From contig JALVRO010000141.1 of the NCBI GenBank assembly GCA_027031265.1, positions 1-39,106 of the forward strand: DNA of 39,106 nucleotides, read 5' to 3'. Under the pieces are notes generated by a model. That model did no database searches and had not been told where the DNA came from. It saw only the letters and a list, made by a program, of their open reading frames with translations. Source of the DNA: Bacteroidales bacterium (GTDB lineage Bacteria; Bacteroidota; Bacteroidia; Bacteroidales; S143-33). Below, piece by piece: positions 17,731 through 26,420 of this stretch. The position numbers and the translations under genes were made by a program. Position 1 is the first letter of the stretch, and each line of letters begins with the position of its first letter.

Positions 17731-18624
17731 ATGGCAACAAAAAGAGGACTTGGGAAAGGTCTTGGTGCATTAATACCAGATGAGCCTTTACATAATCCTA
17801 AACCTGTAGAAGAGGCTATTTCCACACCTTCGGTGGCAGAGATAGAATTAGACAAGATAGAGACAAATCCTTACCAGCCACGTGCTGTCTTTGATGAGTC
17901 AGCTTTGCAGGAATTGGCAGAGTCAATCAAGCAACTAGGTGTTATACAGCCTATTACAGTCCGAAAAGTAGCTAAAGACCGCTATCAGCTAATTTCAGGA
18001 GAGCGTCGTCTGCGTGCTGCCAGGCTTGCAGGCTTGAAGACCATCCCTGCTTTTGTCCGTAGCACAGATGACAACAATATGCTCCTGGAAGCCCTGGTGG
18101 AGAATATTCAGCGCGAGGATCTTAACCCAATAGAAATTGCCATTTCATTTAAGCGCTTGATAGAGGAGCTGAATCTGACTCAGGAGCAGTTGAGTAAGAC
18201 TACAGGTAAGGGGCGCTCGACAATTGCTAATTATCTACGTTTGCTCAACCTACCGCCAGAGATACAGGCTGGTCTGAGAGCAGAGAAGATAACAATGGCA
18301 CATGCAAAGGTGCTGGCCTCTATACCAGATAAGTTCACACAGATTAAGGTTTTTTACAAGATTCTGGCAGGTGGTCTTAGTGTCAAGAAGACAGAGCAGC
18401 TTGTCCAGGACCTGATGAGCGAAGAGAACAAGGAGAAAAAGCAAACCAAATCCAGCTTGCCAGAGGAATATGTCCAGTGGAGAGAAAGCCTTAAAAAGGG
18501 TCTTAATACAAAAGTAGATCTGAAAGTCAGCAAAGAAGGTAAAGGGAAACTGGTTATTAATTTTGACAATGAGGAGCAATTGAAGCAGATAATGAACAAA
18601 CTAAAATTGGCTTCAGAAGAATAA
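17731..18624 (+). CDS. parB: chromosome partitioning protein ParB (Spo0J), CTPase clamp
   Basis: The centromere-binding partner of ParA: it loads at parS, binds CTP and spreads as a sliding clamp. The 297 residues start with the typical GLGKGLGALIPDE stretch, which carries the ParA-stimulating basic N-terminus. The CTP-binding domain contains NPYQPR and GERRLRAAR (residues 90-98), then ENIQREDLNPIE. The helix-turn-helix TQEQLSKTTGKGRSTIANYLRLL reads parS. The C-terminal dimerisation domain (about 240-297) is complete. The only parS-like sequence I found in the window is a weak one inside nadE. Confidence 0.96.
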   Translation: MATKRGLGKGLGALIPDEPLHNPKPVEEAISTPSVAEIELDKIETNPYQPRAVFDESALQELAESIKQLGVIQPITVRKVAKDRYQLISGERRLRAARLAGLKTIPAFVRSTDDNNMLLEALVENIQREDLNPIEIAISFKRLIEELNLTQEQLSKTTGKGRSTIANYLRLLNLPPEIQAGLRAEKITMAHAKVLASIPDKFTQIKVFYKILAGGLSVKKTEQLVQDLMSEENKEKKQTKSSLPEEYVQWRESLKKGLNTKVDLKVSKEGKGKLVINFDNEEQLKQIMNKLKLASEE

Positions 18625-18631
18625 TGCTACA

Positions 18632-19153
18632 ATGAGACGCATTTTTGTAATAATGGGCCTGGTATTTTTGTTTAATTGGAATTTGTCAGCACAGAAAGAC
18701 ACTGTTGTAACCAAGAGTCACAAAGATTTAGTCCCTGTATATTTGTCAGCTGTCCTGCCTGGTGCAGGACAGATTTATAATGGTAAGTGGTGGAAAGTGC
18801 CATTTATATATGCTGGTTTGGGGGGAACTTTTTATTTGTACCAAAATCTAGATTACCAGTATCATGTGCTTTTGCAGGATCTGGTAACTATGCAGAATGG
18901 ATATTCTTTTACTATTTCTGGTATCAAGGATATAAATACTCTCAAAAGTACAAAAGACCAGTTCAGGAATTGGCGTGACCTGACAGCAATAGGTTTTTCA
19001 CTGGTATGGCTTTTGAATGTGGTGGATGCTTATGTGGATGCAGAGTTTAAGGATTTTGATGTTTCACCGGATTTGTCCATAAATTATACGCCTATATATG
19101 ATTTTTCATCTCATCAGGCAATACCAGCTGTGTCGGTGAAGGTGAGGTTTTAG
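18632..19153 (+). CDS. DUF5683 domain membrane protein
   Basis: A 173-residue protein with an N-terminal signal sequence (about 1-20, ending LSAQ). The DUF5683 core includes the signature LSAVLPGAGQIYNGKWWKVP at about residues 38-57. It has a hydrophobic stretch at about 58-72 and a second at about 118-133 (AIGFSLVWLLNVVDAYVDAE). It is usual in Bacteroidota to find this domain directly after parB, as here, where only 7 bases separate them. The function is not established; proximity to parAB and wall genes suggests an envelope role. The ATG at 18632 is the first that gives a full signal sequence. Confidence 0.85.
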   Translation: MRRIFVIMGLVFLFNWNLSAQKDTVVTKSHKDLVPVYLSAVLPGAGQIYNGKWWKVPFIYAGLGGTFYLYQNLDYQYHVLLQDLVTMQNGYSFTISGIKDINTLKSTKDQFRNWRDLTAIGFSLVWLLNVVDAYVDAEFKDFDVSPDLSINYTPIYDFSSHQAIPAVSVKVRF

Positions 19154-19194
19154 GTATTATGTTTGTTAGTAATTTCTTTGAAAAACAATGAATT

Positions 19195-20718
19195 ATGAGG
19201 AAGATTTTTACAGTATTTTTAGGATTAATGTTTTTTTTGTCTGCATGGACACAGGATGATTCATTGATAACGAGTCAAGTTGTTGAGAATCTTGATGAGT
19301 TGATGGGTTTGTGGTATGTGCGCAACCCACATGATACTTTTGTAAGCAGTACAGGGTTGGATCATAAGCTTGAGACGCCTGATTCTGTTATTGTACAACG
19401 TCTGCATTATATTCCCACAAGTATTCCATTGACATTTAATTATCGTGTTAGACGCTGGATAGATTTTTACCTGAAACAAGAGCAAGCTTTACCTACCTTT
19501 CTGGGGCTGGGAAGAGTGTATTTCCCTATCTTTGAGCAGATTCTGGATAAATATGGTTTGCCATTAGAGCTTAAATATTTACCTGTGATAGAGTCGGCTT
19601 TTAATATCAGGGCACGCTCGCGTGCAGGAGCTGTGGGACTATGGCAGATTATGTATGGCACAGGAAAATTATATGGTCTTGAGATAAATAGCCTGGTGGA
19701 TGAACGTATGGATCCCTACAAAGCCACAGATGCCGCTGCTAGAATTTTGAAAGATCTGTATGATAAGTACCATAATTGGTATTTGGCCCTGGCTGCATAT
19801 AATGCAGGGCCAGGAAATGTGAATAAGGCTATCAGGCGTTCGGGAGGTAAGACTGATTTCTGGCAGATTTATCCATACCTGCCAAGAGAAACAAGGGGAT
19901 ATGTGCCAGGATTTATTGCTGTTGTTTATTTGATGAATTACGCCACAGAACATAATTATTACCCACGCAATCCAGGTTTTGCCCTTGCGGCGGACACAGT
20001 AATGGTTAATGATACTCTCCACCTGAAGCAGGTAGCACAGGTCCTTAACATACCTTTGCAACAGTTGCGTGATCTTAATCCACAGTATAAACTCGATATC
20101 ATACCAGGCCATATTAAGCCTTATCCATTGCGTTTGCCAGTTAATAAGGTGTTGAATTTTATAACATTAGAAGATTCTATTTATCATTACAAGGATTCTG
20201 TATTTTTCCCCAAAAATGTGATTGTCAGTGTTAATACTCGTTCGTATTATGCTAGAGGGTATTCCAGACCCACACCATGTTATACCAATACCAGGGGTAA
20301 GGTGAAACTTTATTACAGAGTCAAACCTGGCGACACTTTTGGTTTTATAGCAGATTGGTATGACGTTACTATTCGTGAGCTCAAGTGCTGGAATAATCGC
20401 TGGTCTAACCGTCTGCGTGTTGGTGAAAGACTCGTGGTCTATGTGCCTGCCAGCAAGGTAAGCCTGTATAAAAAGATTAATAGCCTTAGCTTTGAGCAAA
20501 AACAGAGGCTCACAGGTACACCAATAGTTAATACCAGTAAGCCCAAAGATCCGAATTATGTATATTATCAGATACGCAGGGGTGAGAGTCTTTATACCAT
20601 AGCACGCCGTTTTCCTGATATTTCCTACAGTGACCTGGTCAAGATAAACGGTTTCACAGATTACGAGGTAAGGCACTTAAAGCCAGGCCAGTGGATAAAA
20701 ATAAAAAAGAAAGATTAA
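19195..20718 (+). CDS. mltD: membrane-bound lytic transglycosylase D-like, SLT plus LysM domains
   Basis: Cleaves the MurNAc-GlcNAc bond of peptidoglycan non-hydrolytically, releasing 1,6-anhydroMurNAc products in the periplasm. The 507-residue protein has a signal peptide (about 1-19, no lipobox cysteine, so soluble or peripherally bound rather than a lipoprotein). The family 1 SLT domain is at about 110-265. Catalytic E133 lies in IESAFN, followed by AGAVGLWQIM and AAYNAGPGNVNKAI. A LysM-like degenerate unit is near 285-315 and two clear LysM domains are at about 373-418 (YYRVKPGDT) and 457-505 (YYQIRRGES). Its stop overlaps the next ATG by one base (TAATG), implying translational coupling with the LRR gene. 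AnmK, which uses anhydroMurNAc, is in the same run. Confidence 0.94.
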   Translation: MRKIFTVFLGLMFFLSAWTQDDSLITSQVVENLDELMGLWYVRNPHDTFVSSTGLDHKLETPDSVIVQRLHYIPTSIPLTFNYRVRRWIDFYLKQEQALPTFLGLGRVYFPIFEQILDKYGLPLELKYLPVIESAFNIRARSRAGAVGLWQIMYGTGKLYGLEINSLVDERMDPYKATDAAARILKDLYDKYHNWYLALAAYNAGPGNVNKAIRRSGGKTDFWQIYPYLPRETRGYVPGFIAVVYLMNYATEHNYYPRNPGFALAADTVMVNDTLHLKQVAQVLNIPLQQLRDLNPQYKLDIIPGHIKPYPLRLPVNKVLNFITLEDSIYHYKDSVFFPKNVIVSVNTRSYYARGYSRPTPCYTNTRGKVKLYYRVKPGDTFGFIADWYDVTIRELKCWNNRWSNRLRVGERLVVYVPASKVSLYKKINSLSFEQKQRLTGTPIVNTSKPKDPNYVYYQIRRGESLYTIARRFPDISYSDLVKINGFTDYEVRHLKPGQWIKIKKKD

Positions 20719-22349
20719 TGCAGGACAGATCTGAAATATTTCATAATGCTGTCAGAGAGGTTATTCCGTCCTGGCAGGGCGAAAGTGATAACCGTTATGA
20801 CCAGATACGATTCCTCAATTTTTCTTATTACATGATTGATGCTTTGCCAGAGGAGGTAGCCAGATGCTATAATCTGGAAGAGATAGAGCTTATTAACACA
20901 TATATTTACCACTGGAGTGAAACATTTGAGATACTCCGCAAGCTACCAGGACTTAGCAGGATAAAGATAACGATTCCTTCGGCTTATGTGTTACCAGATG
21001 ATTTTCTGGACAGGATTGTGTGGCTGGAGATAAAACCATATCAAAGCGAGGCATTTTTCCCTAAGGTCCAGAAAGGAGTAGAGATAATGGATCTGCGGGA
21101 TAAGTTTCTTAGCATTGACACATTTTTTAAGTTTAATGAGAAAATTTTTAATCTGCCAAATCTGGAATATCTGAGCCTTGGATCATTAAATCTAGAGACC
21201 CTACCAGAACAAATAGGCAATCTAAAGGCATTGCGCAAACTGGATCTGACTTATTGTTCATTGCGCAGTCTTCCCTCCAAAATAGGACAGCTCACAAATC
21301 TGGAAGAGCTATATTTACAGTTTAATGATCTGGAAGAAGTGCCTTTAGAATTAAGCATGCTTGAGAATCTAAAAGTGCTTGACCTGACGTCTAATTATTT
21401 GCAATATTTACCAGACCTGAGTAATCTGGTACATTTGAGGGAATTGTATCTATCAGAGAATCAGTTTAATGTGTTTCCTGAGTTTTTGTTGAACATCACA
21501 GGTCTGGAAATACTCAATCTATCGGGTAATTATATCAAAGCATTACCAGAAAATATTAATAAACTTCAGAGCCTTCGAATACTTGATGTCTCGGGTAACA
21601 AGTTGTCTACCCTACCTGGGAACTTTGTTTTTCCAAAACTCGAAGAATTATATTTATCGCGTAATAAAATTACACATTTGCCTGGAGGTTTCGTTGCAAA
21701 TAATACCATGACAATCCTAGAGATAGCTGGTAATATGCTTGAGGCATTGCCTGATGATTTCGGTAAATTATACCGTCTGGCCAGGCTAGACCTTAGCGAA
21801 AATAGAATTATTTCGTTGCCAGAGTCATTTGTTTTCTTGCAGCACCTGGGAGAGCTTAATCTCTCTGGTAATGGGCTAACAGATTTGCCAGAGCAGTTTG
21901 TATCCCTCAGATCATTGAAAGTTTTGTATCTAGCTTATAATCAGCTGTATGGCTTGCCAGATCTTCCTTTCTCCCTGTTGAAGTTGGTTTTGTCATTCAA
22001 CCGTTTTGAGCAAATGCCAGAGACAATAGGTAAGTTGCTGTATCTGACAGAGCTTTACCTGGATCATAACCAGCTGATGAGTGTATCGGGACAGATTGGT
22101 AAATTGCGTTCTCTTATTGTCCTGAACCTGAGTGATAATAATATAAAACAGCTGCCGCCACAGATAGGATTCCTGGACAATCTAGATGAGCTAAATATTA
22201 GTAATAACCCTGTGGAAAATATTCCTGAAGAGATAAACCAGCTTCCTTCGAATTTATACTTTTATGCTGTACGTACTCACCTGTCTGACCAGCAGAAAGA
22301 TCAGCTAAAGCAGCTAGCTAAGAAAAAGAATTGGGTGTTGTTGATCTAA
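20718..22349 (+). CDS. leucine-rich repeat protein, probably cytoplasmic
   Basis: A 543-residue protein with about sixteen consecutive leucine-rich repeats of about 23 residues from about residue 140 to 515. The consensus is LxxLxxLxLSxNxLxxLPxxIGx, the LP-type unit seen in bacterial and intracellular plant LRR proteins. A non-repeat N-terminal region (about 1-140) and a short Lys-rich C-terminal cap follow no family I recognise. I chose the ATG at 20718, which overlaps the mltD stop by one base, over an in-frame ATG nine codons upstream inside mltD. With this start there is no signal peptide or TM segment, so the protein probably stays in the cytoplasm as a protein-binding scaffold. The link to a lytic transglycosylase through translational coupling is unusual. 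Confidence 0.86.
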   Translation: MQDRSEIFHNAVREVIPSWQGESDNRYDQIRFLNFSYYMIDALPEEVARCYNLEEIELINTYIYHWSETFEILRKLPGLSRIKITIPSAYVLPDDFLDRIVWLEIKPYQSEAFFPKVQKGVEIMDLRDKFLSIDTFFKFNEKIFNLPNLEYLSLGSLNLETLPEQIGNLKALRKLDLTYCSLRSLPSKIGQLTNLEELYLQFNDLEEVPLELSMLENLKVLDLTSNYLQYLPDLSNLVHLRELYLSENQFNVFPEFLLNITGLEILNLSGNYIKALPENINKLQSLRILDVSGNKLSTLPGNFVFPKLEELYLSRNKITHLPGGFVANNTMTILEIAGNMLEALPDDFGKLYRLARLDLSENRIISLPESFVFLQHLGELNLSGNGLTDLPEQFVSLRSLKVLYLAYNQLYGLPDLPFSLLKLVLSFNRFEQMPETIGKLLYLTELYLDHNQLMSVSGQIGKLRSLIVLNLSDNNIKQLPPQIGFLDNLDELNISNNPVENIPEEINQLPSNLYFYAVRTHLSDQQKDQLKQLAKKKNWVLLI

Positions 22350-22359
22350 ATATAGTGAT

Positions 22360-23022
22360 ATGAGGAAGCTGTTGATTATATTCATGGTCCTGTTGGTGTT
22401 TCCGGCATGTTCGCCATATTACCATGGTACTGGTGCCCGAAAGTATATTTTTTCGCAGCCAGATACAATGGTCTATACATGGGTATCCCGGAATGATTCA
22501 TTAATTGATACTTCTACTGTGATGATTTACAGACATGGGGATACGGTTTTTTCAATAACCTATGCCTTTGATTCAACGCTGGCTATTTACAGGAATTATT
22601 TGATAAAGCCCGAAGGTCTGGAATTATTCCAGTATTTTCACCTGACTAATAATTTAATAATGTTTTATCAGATTAAGCAAGGAATGGAATTTAGCTTTGA
22701 CTCCAGACATGTGGGTAAGAAAAGGGAAAAATCAGTATTTAATTGGCCAGAACGTAAATTATATCTAGCAGAGATGACTAAGAGTATTGGAAGCCAGCTG
22801 GATACAATTACACTGGGCGATAGTATTCTACCAGTGCTTCGTGTGGATTTAAAATATCATTTTGTTAATAAAGACAGGAATAGCAGGGAGTCTAATGCTG
22901 ATCTGCCGGGTAAGATGAGTTATTACATTTATCCAGGACTAGGGGTTATATATATGACCGAGAGTCCTGGTTATGTTGAGGAAGTTATAAAAATCCAGAA
23001 ATATCAAAACCAGGAGCCATGA
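22360..23022 (+). CDS. putative lipoprotein, unknown function
   Basis: A 220-residue protein with a lipoprotein signal peptide: MRKLLIIFMVLLVFPAC, with the lipidated cysteine at residue 17. The mature part is mostly beta-rich, with alternating Tyr and charged strands, and contains no motif I know. It begins 10 bases after the LRR gene. Its last four bases (ATGA) overlap the start of yicC, so it is translationally coupled to that gene. Gene position suggests envelope association, but this is inference only. Confidence 0.8.
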   Translation: MRKLLIIFMVLLVFPACSPYYHGTGARKYIFSQPDTMVYTWVSRNDSLIDTSTVMIYRHGDTVFSITYAFDSTLAIYRNYLIKPEGLELFQYFHLTNNLIMFYQIKQGMEFSFDSRHVGKKREKSVFNWPERKLYLAEMTKSIGSQLDTITLGDSILPVLRVDLKYHFVNKDRNSRESNADLPGKMSYYIYPGLGVIYMTESPGYVEEVIKIQKYQNQEP

Positions 23023-23891
23023 TCTATTCAATGACAGGATTCGGTCGTAGTGAATACCAGGACGAGAAGATCTATGTCAGGGTTGATATAAAATCGGTTA
23101 ATAGCAAAGCATTTGATCTGAAACTAAAATTACCTGTGGATTATTACCACAAAGATCCAGTATTGAGGAGCTATTTACAACAAAAACTTGTTCGCGGGAA
23201 AATAGAGTGTTTCATAACACTAGAAAGACAGGATATCGTTCCTTATGAAATAAATCAAAGCATTGGAGAACAGTATTTCCAGGCTATACAATCCCTGGCT
23301 AAAAAATTGGGGTATAACCCCAAAAGAATAAACATGATAGAGACCATTATGCGCTTGCCAGATATACTCAGGCCAGGCCGCGCAGAAGGCGATGAGCAGA
23401 CATGGGAAAAAGTGGTGGAAACAATAGATCAGGCAATAGTACAGTTGATTTCTTTCCGACGGCAGGAAGGTCTGGCTCTGGAAAAGGATCTGCTCAAGCG
23501 TGTGGAACTAATCGAGACTTACCTTTCACAGGTACCACAGTATGAAAAAGAAAGAATAGAAAAGGTCAAAGAACGCCTGCTGACAGCGTTAAGCGAGCTG
23601 AAAGTGGACCACGACAGGGAACGTTTTGAGCAGGAAATGATTTATTATCTCGAGAAATATGACATTACAGAAGAAAAGGTGCGCCTGCAGAATCATATAG
23701 ATTATTTTCGTCAGACAATCAGCGAAAATACTGCCACAGCAGGTAAGTCCCTGACATTTATCTCACAGGAGATGGGCAGGGAAATTAACACAATGGGTTC
23801 CAAGGCTAATCATTTTGCAATACAGCAGCTCGTGGTAAAGATGAAAGATGAACTGGAAAAGATAAAAGAACAACTGGCTAACGTTTTATAA
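23019..23891 (+). CDS. yicC: YicC family endoribonuclease
   Basis: A 290-residue YicC protein. Characterised members are hexameric endoribonucleases involved in small RNA turnover. The N-terminal signature IYSMTGFGRSE (residues 2-12) with the VDIKSVNSKAFDLKLKLP segment marks the YicC_N domain. The C-terminal DUF1732 part includes GKSLTFISQEMGREINTMGSKA (about 247-268). It starts within the previous stop (ATGA overlap). In many Bacteroidota yicC is followed by gmk; here anmK follows after 10 bases, and no gmk is in the window. Confidence 0.94.
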   Translation: MIYSMTGFGRSEYQDEKIYVRVDIKSVNSKAFDLKLKLPVDYYHKDPVLRSYLQQKLVRGKIECFITLERQDIVPYEINQSIGEQYFQAIQSLAKKLGYNPKRINMIETIMRLPDILRPGRAEGDEQTWEKVVETIDQAIVQLISFRRQEGLALEKDLLKRVELIETYLSQVPQYEKERIEKVKERLLTALSELKVDHDRERFEQEMIYYLEKYDITEEKVRLQNHIDYFRQTISENTATAGKSLTFISQEMGREINTMGSKANHFAIQQLVVKMKDELEKIKEQLANVL

Positions 23892-23901
23892 TCACCTGTA
23901 T

Positions 23902-24981
23902 ATGGAACGCTACCTTTCCCTGGGCATAATGTCCGGCACATCTTTAGACGGTCTGGATCTGGCTTTGTGCGAGTTTCGGTATGAGAGAAGCATGAAGCAC
24001 ACAAGCGATGATAAAACTGAGGGATCATGGTCTTTTCAGATTCTCGAGGCCAGGACAGTGCCTTATCCCAGGGAATTAGCTTTGGAGCTACGGAAAGCGC
24101 AGAAGGGAAGTGCTTTGAATCTTATTGCTTTGCATAAACGCTATGGCAAGTTTATAGCGGAGAAAGTAAATGAATTTCTGGTGGGCAAGAGCAGACCAAT
24201 GCTCATAGCCTCGCATGGACACACGGTTTTTCACTACCCAGATGCAGGGATAAATTTTCAGATTGGTGATGGTGCTATTATTGTCTCGCTGACAGGCCTG
24301 CCTGTGGTGTGCGATTTCCGTTCGCAGGATATTGCCCTGGGTGGCCAGGGAGCACCTCTGGTGCCAGCCGGGGATTATTTTTTATTCCCCGGCTACAATA
24401 TCCTGCTTAACCTGGGCGGATTTTCCAATGTGACGATTCGTAATCGGATGATAGCCTTTGATATTTCGCCAGTTAATTATGCCTTGAATTATTTTGCCCG
24501 TCAGTTTGGATTGGAATTTGACCGAGATGGACAGCTAGGACGAAAAGGCAAGGTATACCCCCCTTTGCTTGACCAGCTTAACAATCTGGATTATTACTCC
24601 ATGGAGCCACCTAAATCTTTGTCAGACCACTGGTTTTATAACGAATTTTTGCAAGTTCTGGAAGCACATAAAATAGACATTATGGACAAGTTCGCCACTG
24701 TGTACCATCACATTGCGTGGCAGATTGCCAGTGTGGTTAACCAGGAAAAAGGACGTGTGCTGGTCACAGGTGGTGGCGCAAAGAATAAGTATTTGATAGA
24801 GTTGATCAGGTCACAGGTTAAAAATGAAGTCATTATTCCAGACCCACTTCTGGTAGATTTTAAGGAGGCTATGGTCTTTGCATTCCTTGGACTATTGCGC
24901 TGGCTGGGGAAGGAGAATGTTTTTTCCTCTTTTACAGGTGCTGGGCGTAATAGCATCAGTGGTGCTGTTTATTTGCCATAA
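23902..24981 (+). CDS. anmK: anhydro-N-acetylmuramic acid kinase
   Basis: Phosphorylates and opens 1,6-anhydroMurNAc to MurNAc-6-phosphate, the entry point of recycled cell-wall sugar, in the cytoplasm. The 359-residue protein has the family start GIMSGTSLDGLDLAL at about residues 8-22. SHGHTVFHYP, the phosphate loop DFRSQDIALGGQGAPLVP and LLNLGGFSNVT are also present. Late in the sequence VLVTGGGAKNKYL forms the ATP site. It closes the parA-to-anmK run. Its substrate is the product of lytic transglycosylases such as MltD five genes upstream, so the pairing is functionally coherent. No murQ is visible in the window. Confidence 0.95.
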   Translation: MERYLSLGIMSGTSLDGLDLALCEFRYERSMKHTSDDKTEGSWSFQILEARTVPYPRELALELRKAQKGSALNLIALHKRYGKFIAEKVNEFLVGKSRPMLIASHGHTVFHYPDAGINFQIGDGAIIVSLTGLPVVCDFRSQDIALGGQGAPLVPAGDYFLFPGYNILLNLGGFSNVTIRNRMIAFDISPVNYALNYFARQFGLEFDRDGQLGRKGKVYPPLLDQLNNLDYYSMEPPKSLSDHWFYNEFLQVLEAHKIDIMDKFATVYHHIAWQIASVVNQEKGRVLVTGGGAKNKYLIELIRSQVKNEVIIPDPLLVDFKEAMVFAFLGLLRWLGKENVFSSFTGAGRNSISGAVYLP

Positions 24982-25344
24982 GACTATACCTTTGGACTGA
25001 TGATAAAAAATTTTTATTCTTTTCTCTGTGCTAAAATCTCTGTTCATTTTTGTATCCTATAGTTAAATCCTATGGGATATTATACCAAACACCAGATAAA
25101 TCGGGACAGGATATGCCGATGCTACAGACAAATTGTCCAATTAGCTTAAAGCTGTTTGCATTATGTGTTTGTTAAATAATGCATTATACAAAAAGTTAAT
25201 CCGTATTATTGGACTATATTGTGTGTCAAATCGGTATTATTTTGCTAAACCTTTGAAGAAATATTATAAAACATTCTTTTTACTGCTTTACATCAGAGAA
25301 GATTTGTTTAAAAAGTTTAATATTTAATATAAAAAGCTGTGAAA
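24982..25344. other. AT-rich intergenic region after anmK
   Basis: These 363 bases contain no gene I can support. A hairpin TGCATTAT/ATAATGCA with an 11-base loop lies at 25157-25183. I did not find a clear intrinsic terminator after anmK, nor a perfect -7 box before the next gene. Short similar stretches, CCGTATTATT and TCGGTATTATT, occur about 30 bases apart near 25201-25241. Confidence 0.4.
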
Positions 25345-25818
25345 ATGAGAGGGTTACTTAAACTAACAGGTTTACTGTTCGCAACAATATTGATACTAGT
25401 ATTTACAAGTTGCGAAAAATTTGAAATATCCGGAGAAGAAACACTGGTAGTAAAAAAAATAACATATTCCGGTTGTAAAAGTTCTAACAAAAAATCATTA
25501 AAAACAGAGACCATAACACTGAAAGCAATCAATGATAATGAACTAAAAATAACTCATAGTAATGTTGTTTTCCCCTGTTGTCCTAATGGTGAATTAAAAG
25601 CAGAGGCTTACCGGTCCAATGATACAATTTTTTTGAATGAATATTATACTGATATCTCTTGTGATTGTCTTTGTCCTTATGATCTGGAATATACAATAGG
25701 AAAACTTGATTATGGCAAATATACTGTGGTTCTGAAAATTTATAATCACGAGCATTTTACCTTTAAATTTAATTTTAATCCAAACACTGATAAAACAATA
25801 ACTATCAGAAATAATTAA
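25345..25818 (+). CDS. small cysteine-rich lipoprotein, unknown function
   Basis: A 157-residue protein with a lipoprotein signal peptide ending in LVFTSC (lipidated C23). The mature part has six further cysteines, including FPCCPNG and the CDCLCPYDL cluster at about residues 110-118, and is otherwise beta-rich. I do not recognise a named family; small lipoproteins with this CxCxCP pattern occur in Bacteroidota. I chose the ATG at 25345; a GTG two codons upstream is also possible. Codon use is strongly A/T-ending compared with neighbouring housekeeping genes, and the next lipoprotein gene begins one base after the stop. The pattern suggests an accessory, possibly transferred, gene pair. Confidence 0.78.
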   Translation: MRGLLKLTGLLFATILILVFTSCEKFEISGEETLVVKKITYSGCKSSNKKSLKTETITLKAINDNELKITHSNVVFPCCPNGELKAEAYRSNDTIFLNEYYTDISCDCLCPYDLEYTIGKLDYGKYTVVLKIYNHEHFTFKFNFNPNTDKTITIRNN

Positions 25819-25819
25819 G

Positions 25820-26149
25820 ATGGGGAGATTAATTAGAGTAACAGATGCAGCATTGTTTTTTATAATAACTGTTTTGCTATTTAGCTTCATCTCCTGTAAT
25901 AATAAAATGAGTGAAATAAAAAAGGATGAAGCTGTTATAATTTACGACGGAGACCCTGCGGTTGATGGTTATGGATGGTTTTTGTCTATAAATGAGATGA
26001 AATATAAACCTATAGAATTAGACACGGAATTTTGCAAGGACGGATTAATTGTAAATGTTAAATATCAATTATTGGATACTAAATGGTCTTGTAATTGGCA
26101 AAGGAAAGAATATCCTCTAATAAAAATTATTGATATTGCTAAAGAATAA
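25820..26149 (+). CDS. small putative lipoprotein, unknown function
   Basis: A 109-residue protein with a signal peptide and lipobox FSFISC (lipidated C26), then a short soluble domain containing FLSINEMKYKPIELD and a WSCNW motif. It starts one base after the upstream lipoprotein gene, so the two form an operon. It shares that gene's AT-rich codon use. The mature domain is only about 80 residues. No family recognised. A headless gene fragment in another frame lies just downstream. Confidence 0.7.
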   Translation: MGRLIRVTDAALFFIITVLLFSFISCNNKMSEIKKDEAVIIYDGDPAVDGYGWFLSINEMKYKPIELDTEFCKDGLIVNVKYQLLDTKWSCNWQRKEYPLIKIIDIAKE

Positions 26150-26159
26150 GGAATTATGA

Positions 26160-26420
26160 AGTACATTAGATTACGGTATTCCTTATGAAGTTGTTGTTGA
26201 AGTTGGTGGATTTATAATACCAGCTAATGATACTTTAAAAATTGAATATCCCCGGTTAGGCGGAATACTTTGGAGTGAAAAATATTCTTTTTTAGCAAAC
26301 GAAAATACAAATCCTCCATTGCCTAAAGGCTATTATTACACAGCATTCTTGCAATCATTCAAAATCGGAGATATTCAAACAGAAGAAAAACATTTTAGAA
26401 TAAATTTCACTGTCAAATAA
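26160..26420 (+). pseudogene. 3' fragment of a protein gene lacking a start codon
   Basis: An open frame of 86 codons with protein-like composition ends in TAA at 26420. It reads LDYGIPYEVVVEVGG near its beginning and LPKGYYYTAFLQSFKIGDIQ later, ending RINFTVK. Directly upstream in frame is a TGA, and there is no ATG, GTG or TTG near the beginning. An ATG at 26156 lies in a different frame and stops after ten codons. A single frameshift near 26165 would join that ATG (MKYI) to the long frame. It is thus a frameshifted or truncated gene. The parent family is unknown; the G-x-Y strand pattern hints at a small beta-sandwich. Confidence 0.6.

Noticed and set aside
20691-20717. Earlier in-frame ATG for the LRR gene
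   Set aside because: It would overlap the mltD coding end by 28 bases and add only MDKNKKERL; the TAATG junction is a more typical coupled start.
26160-26420. Treating the 86-codon frame as a real gene with a non-standard start
   Set aside because: No ATG, GTG or TTG lies near its beginning and a stop lies just upstream in frame; a frameshifted or truncated remnant is more likely.
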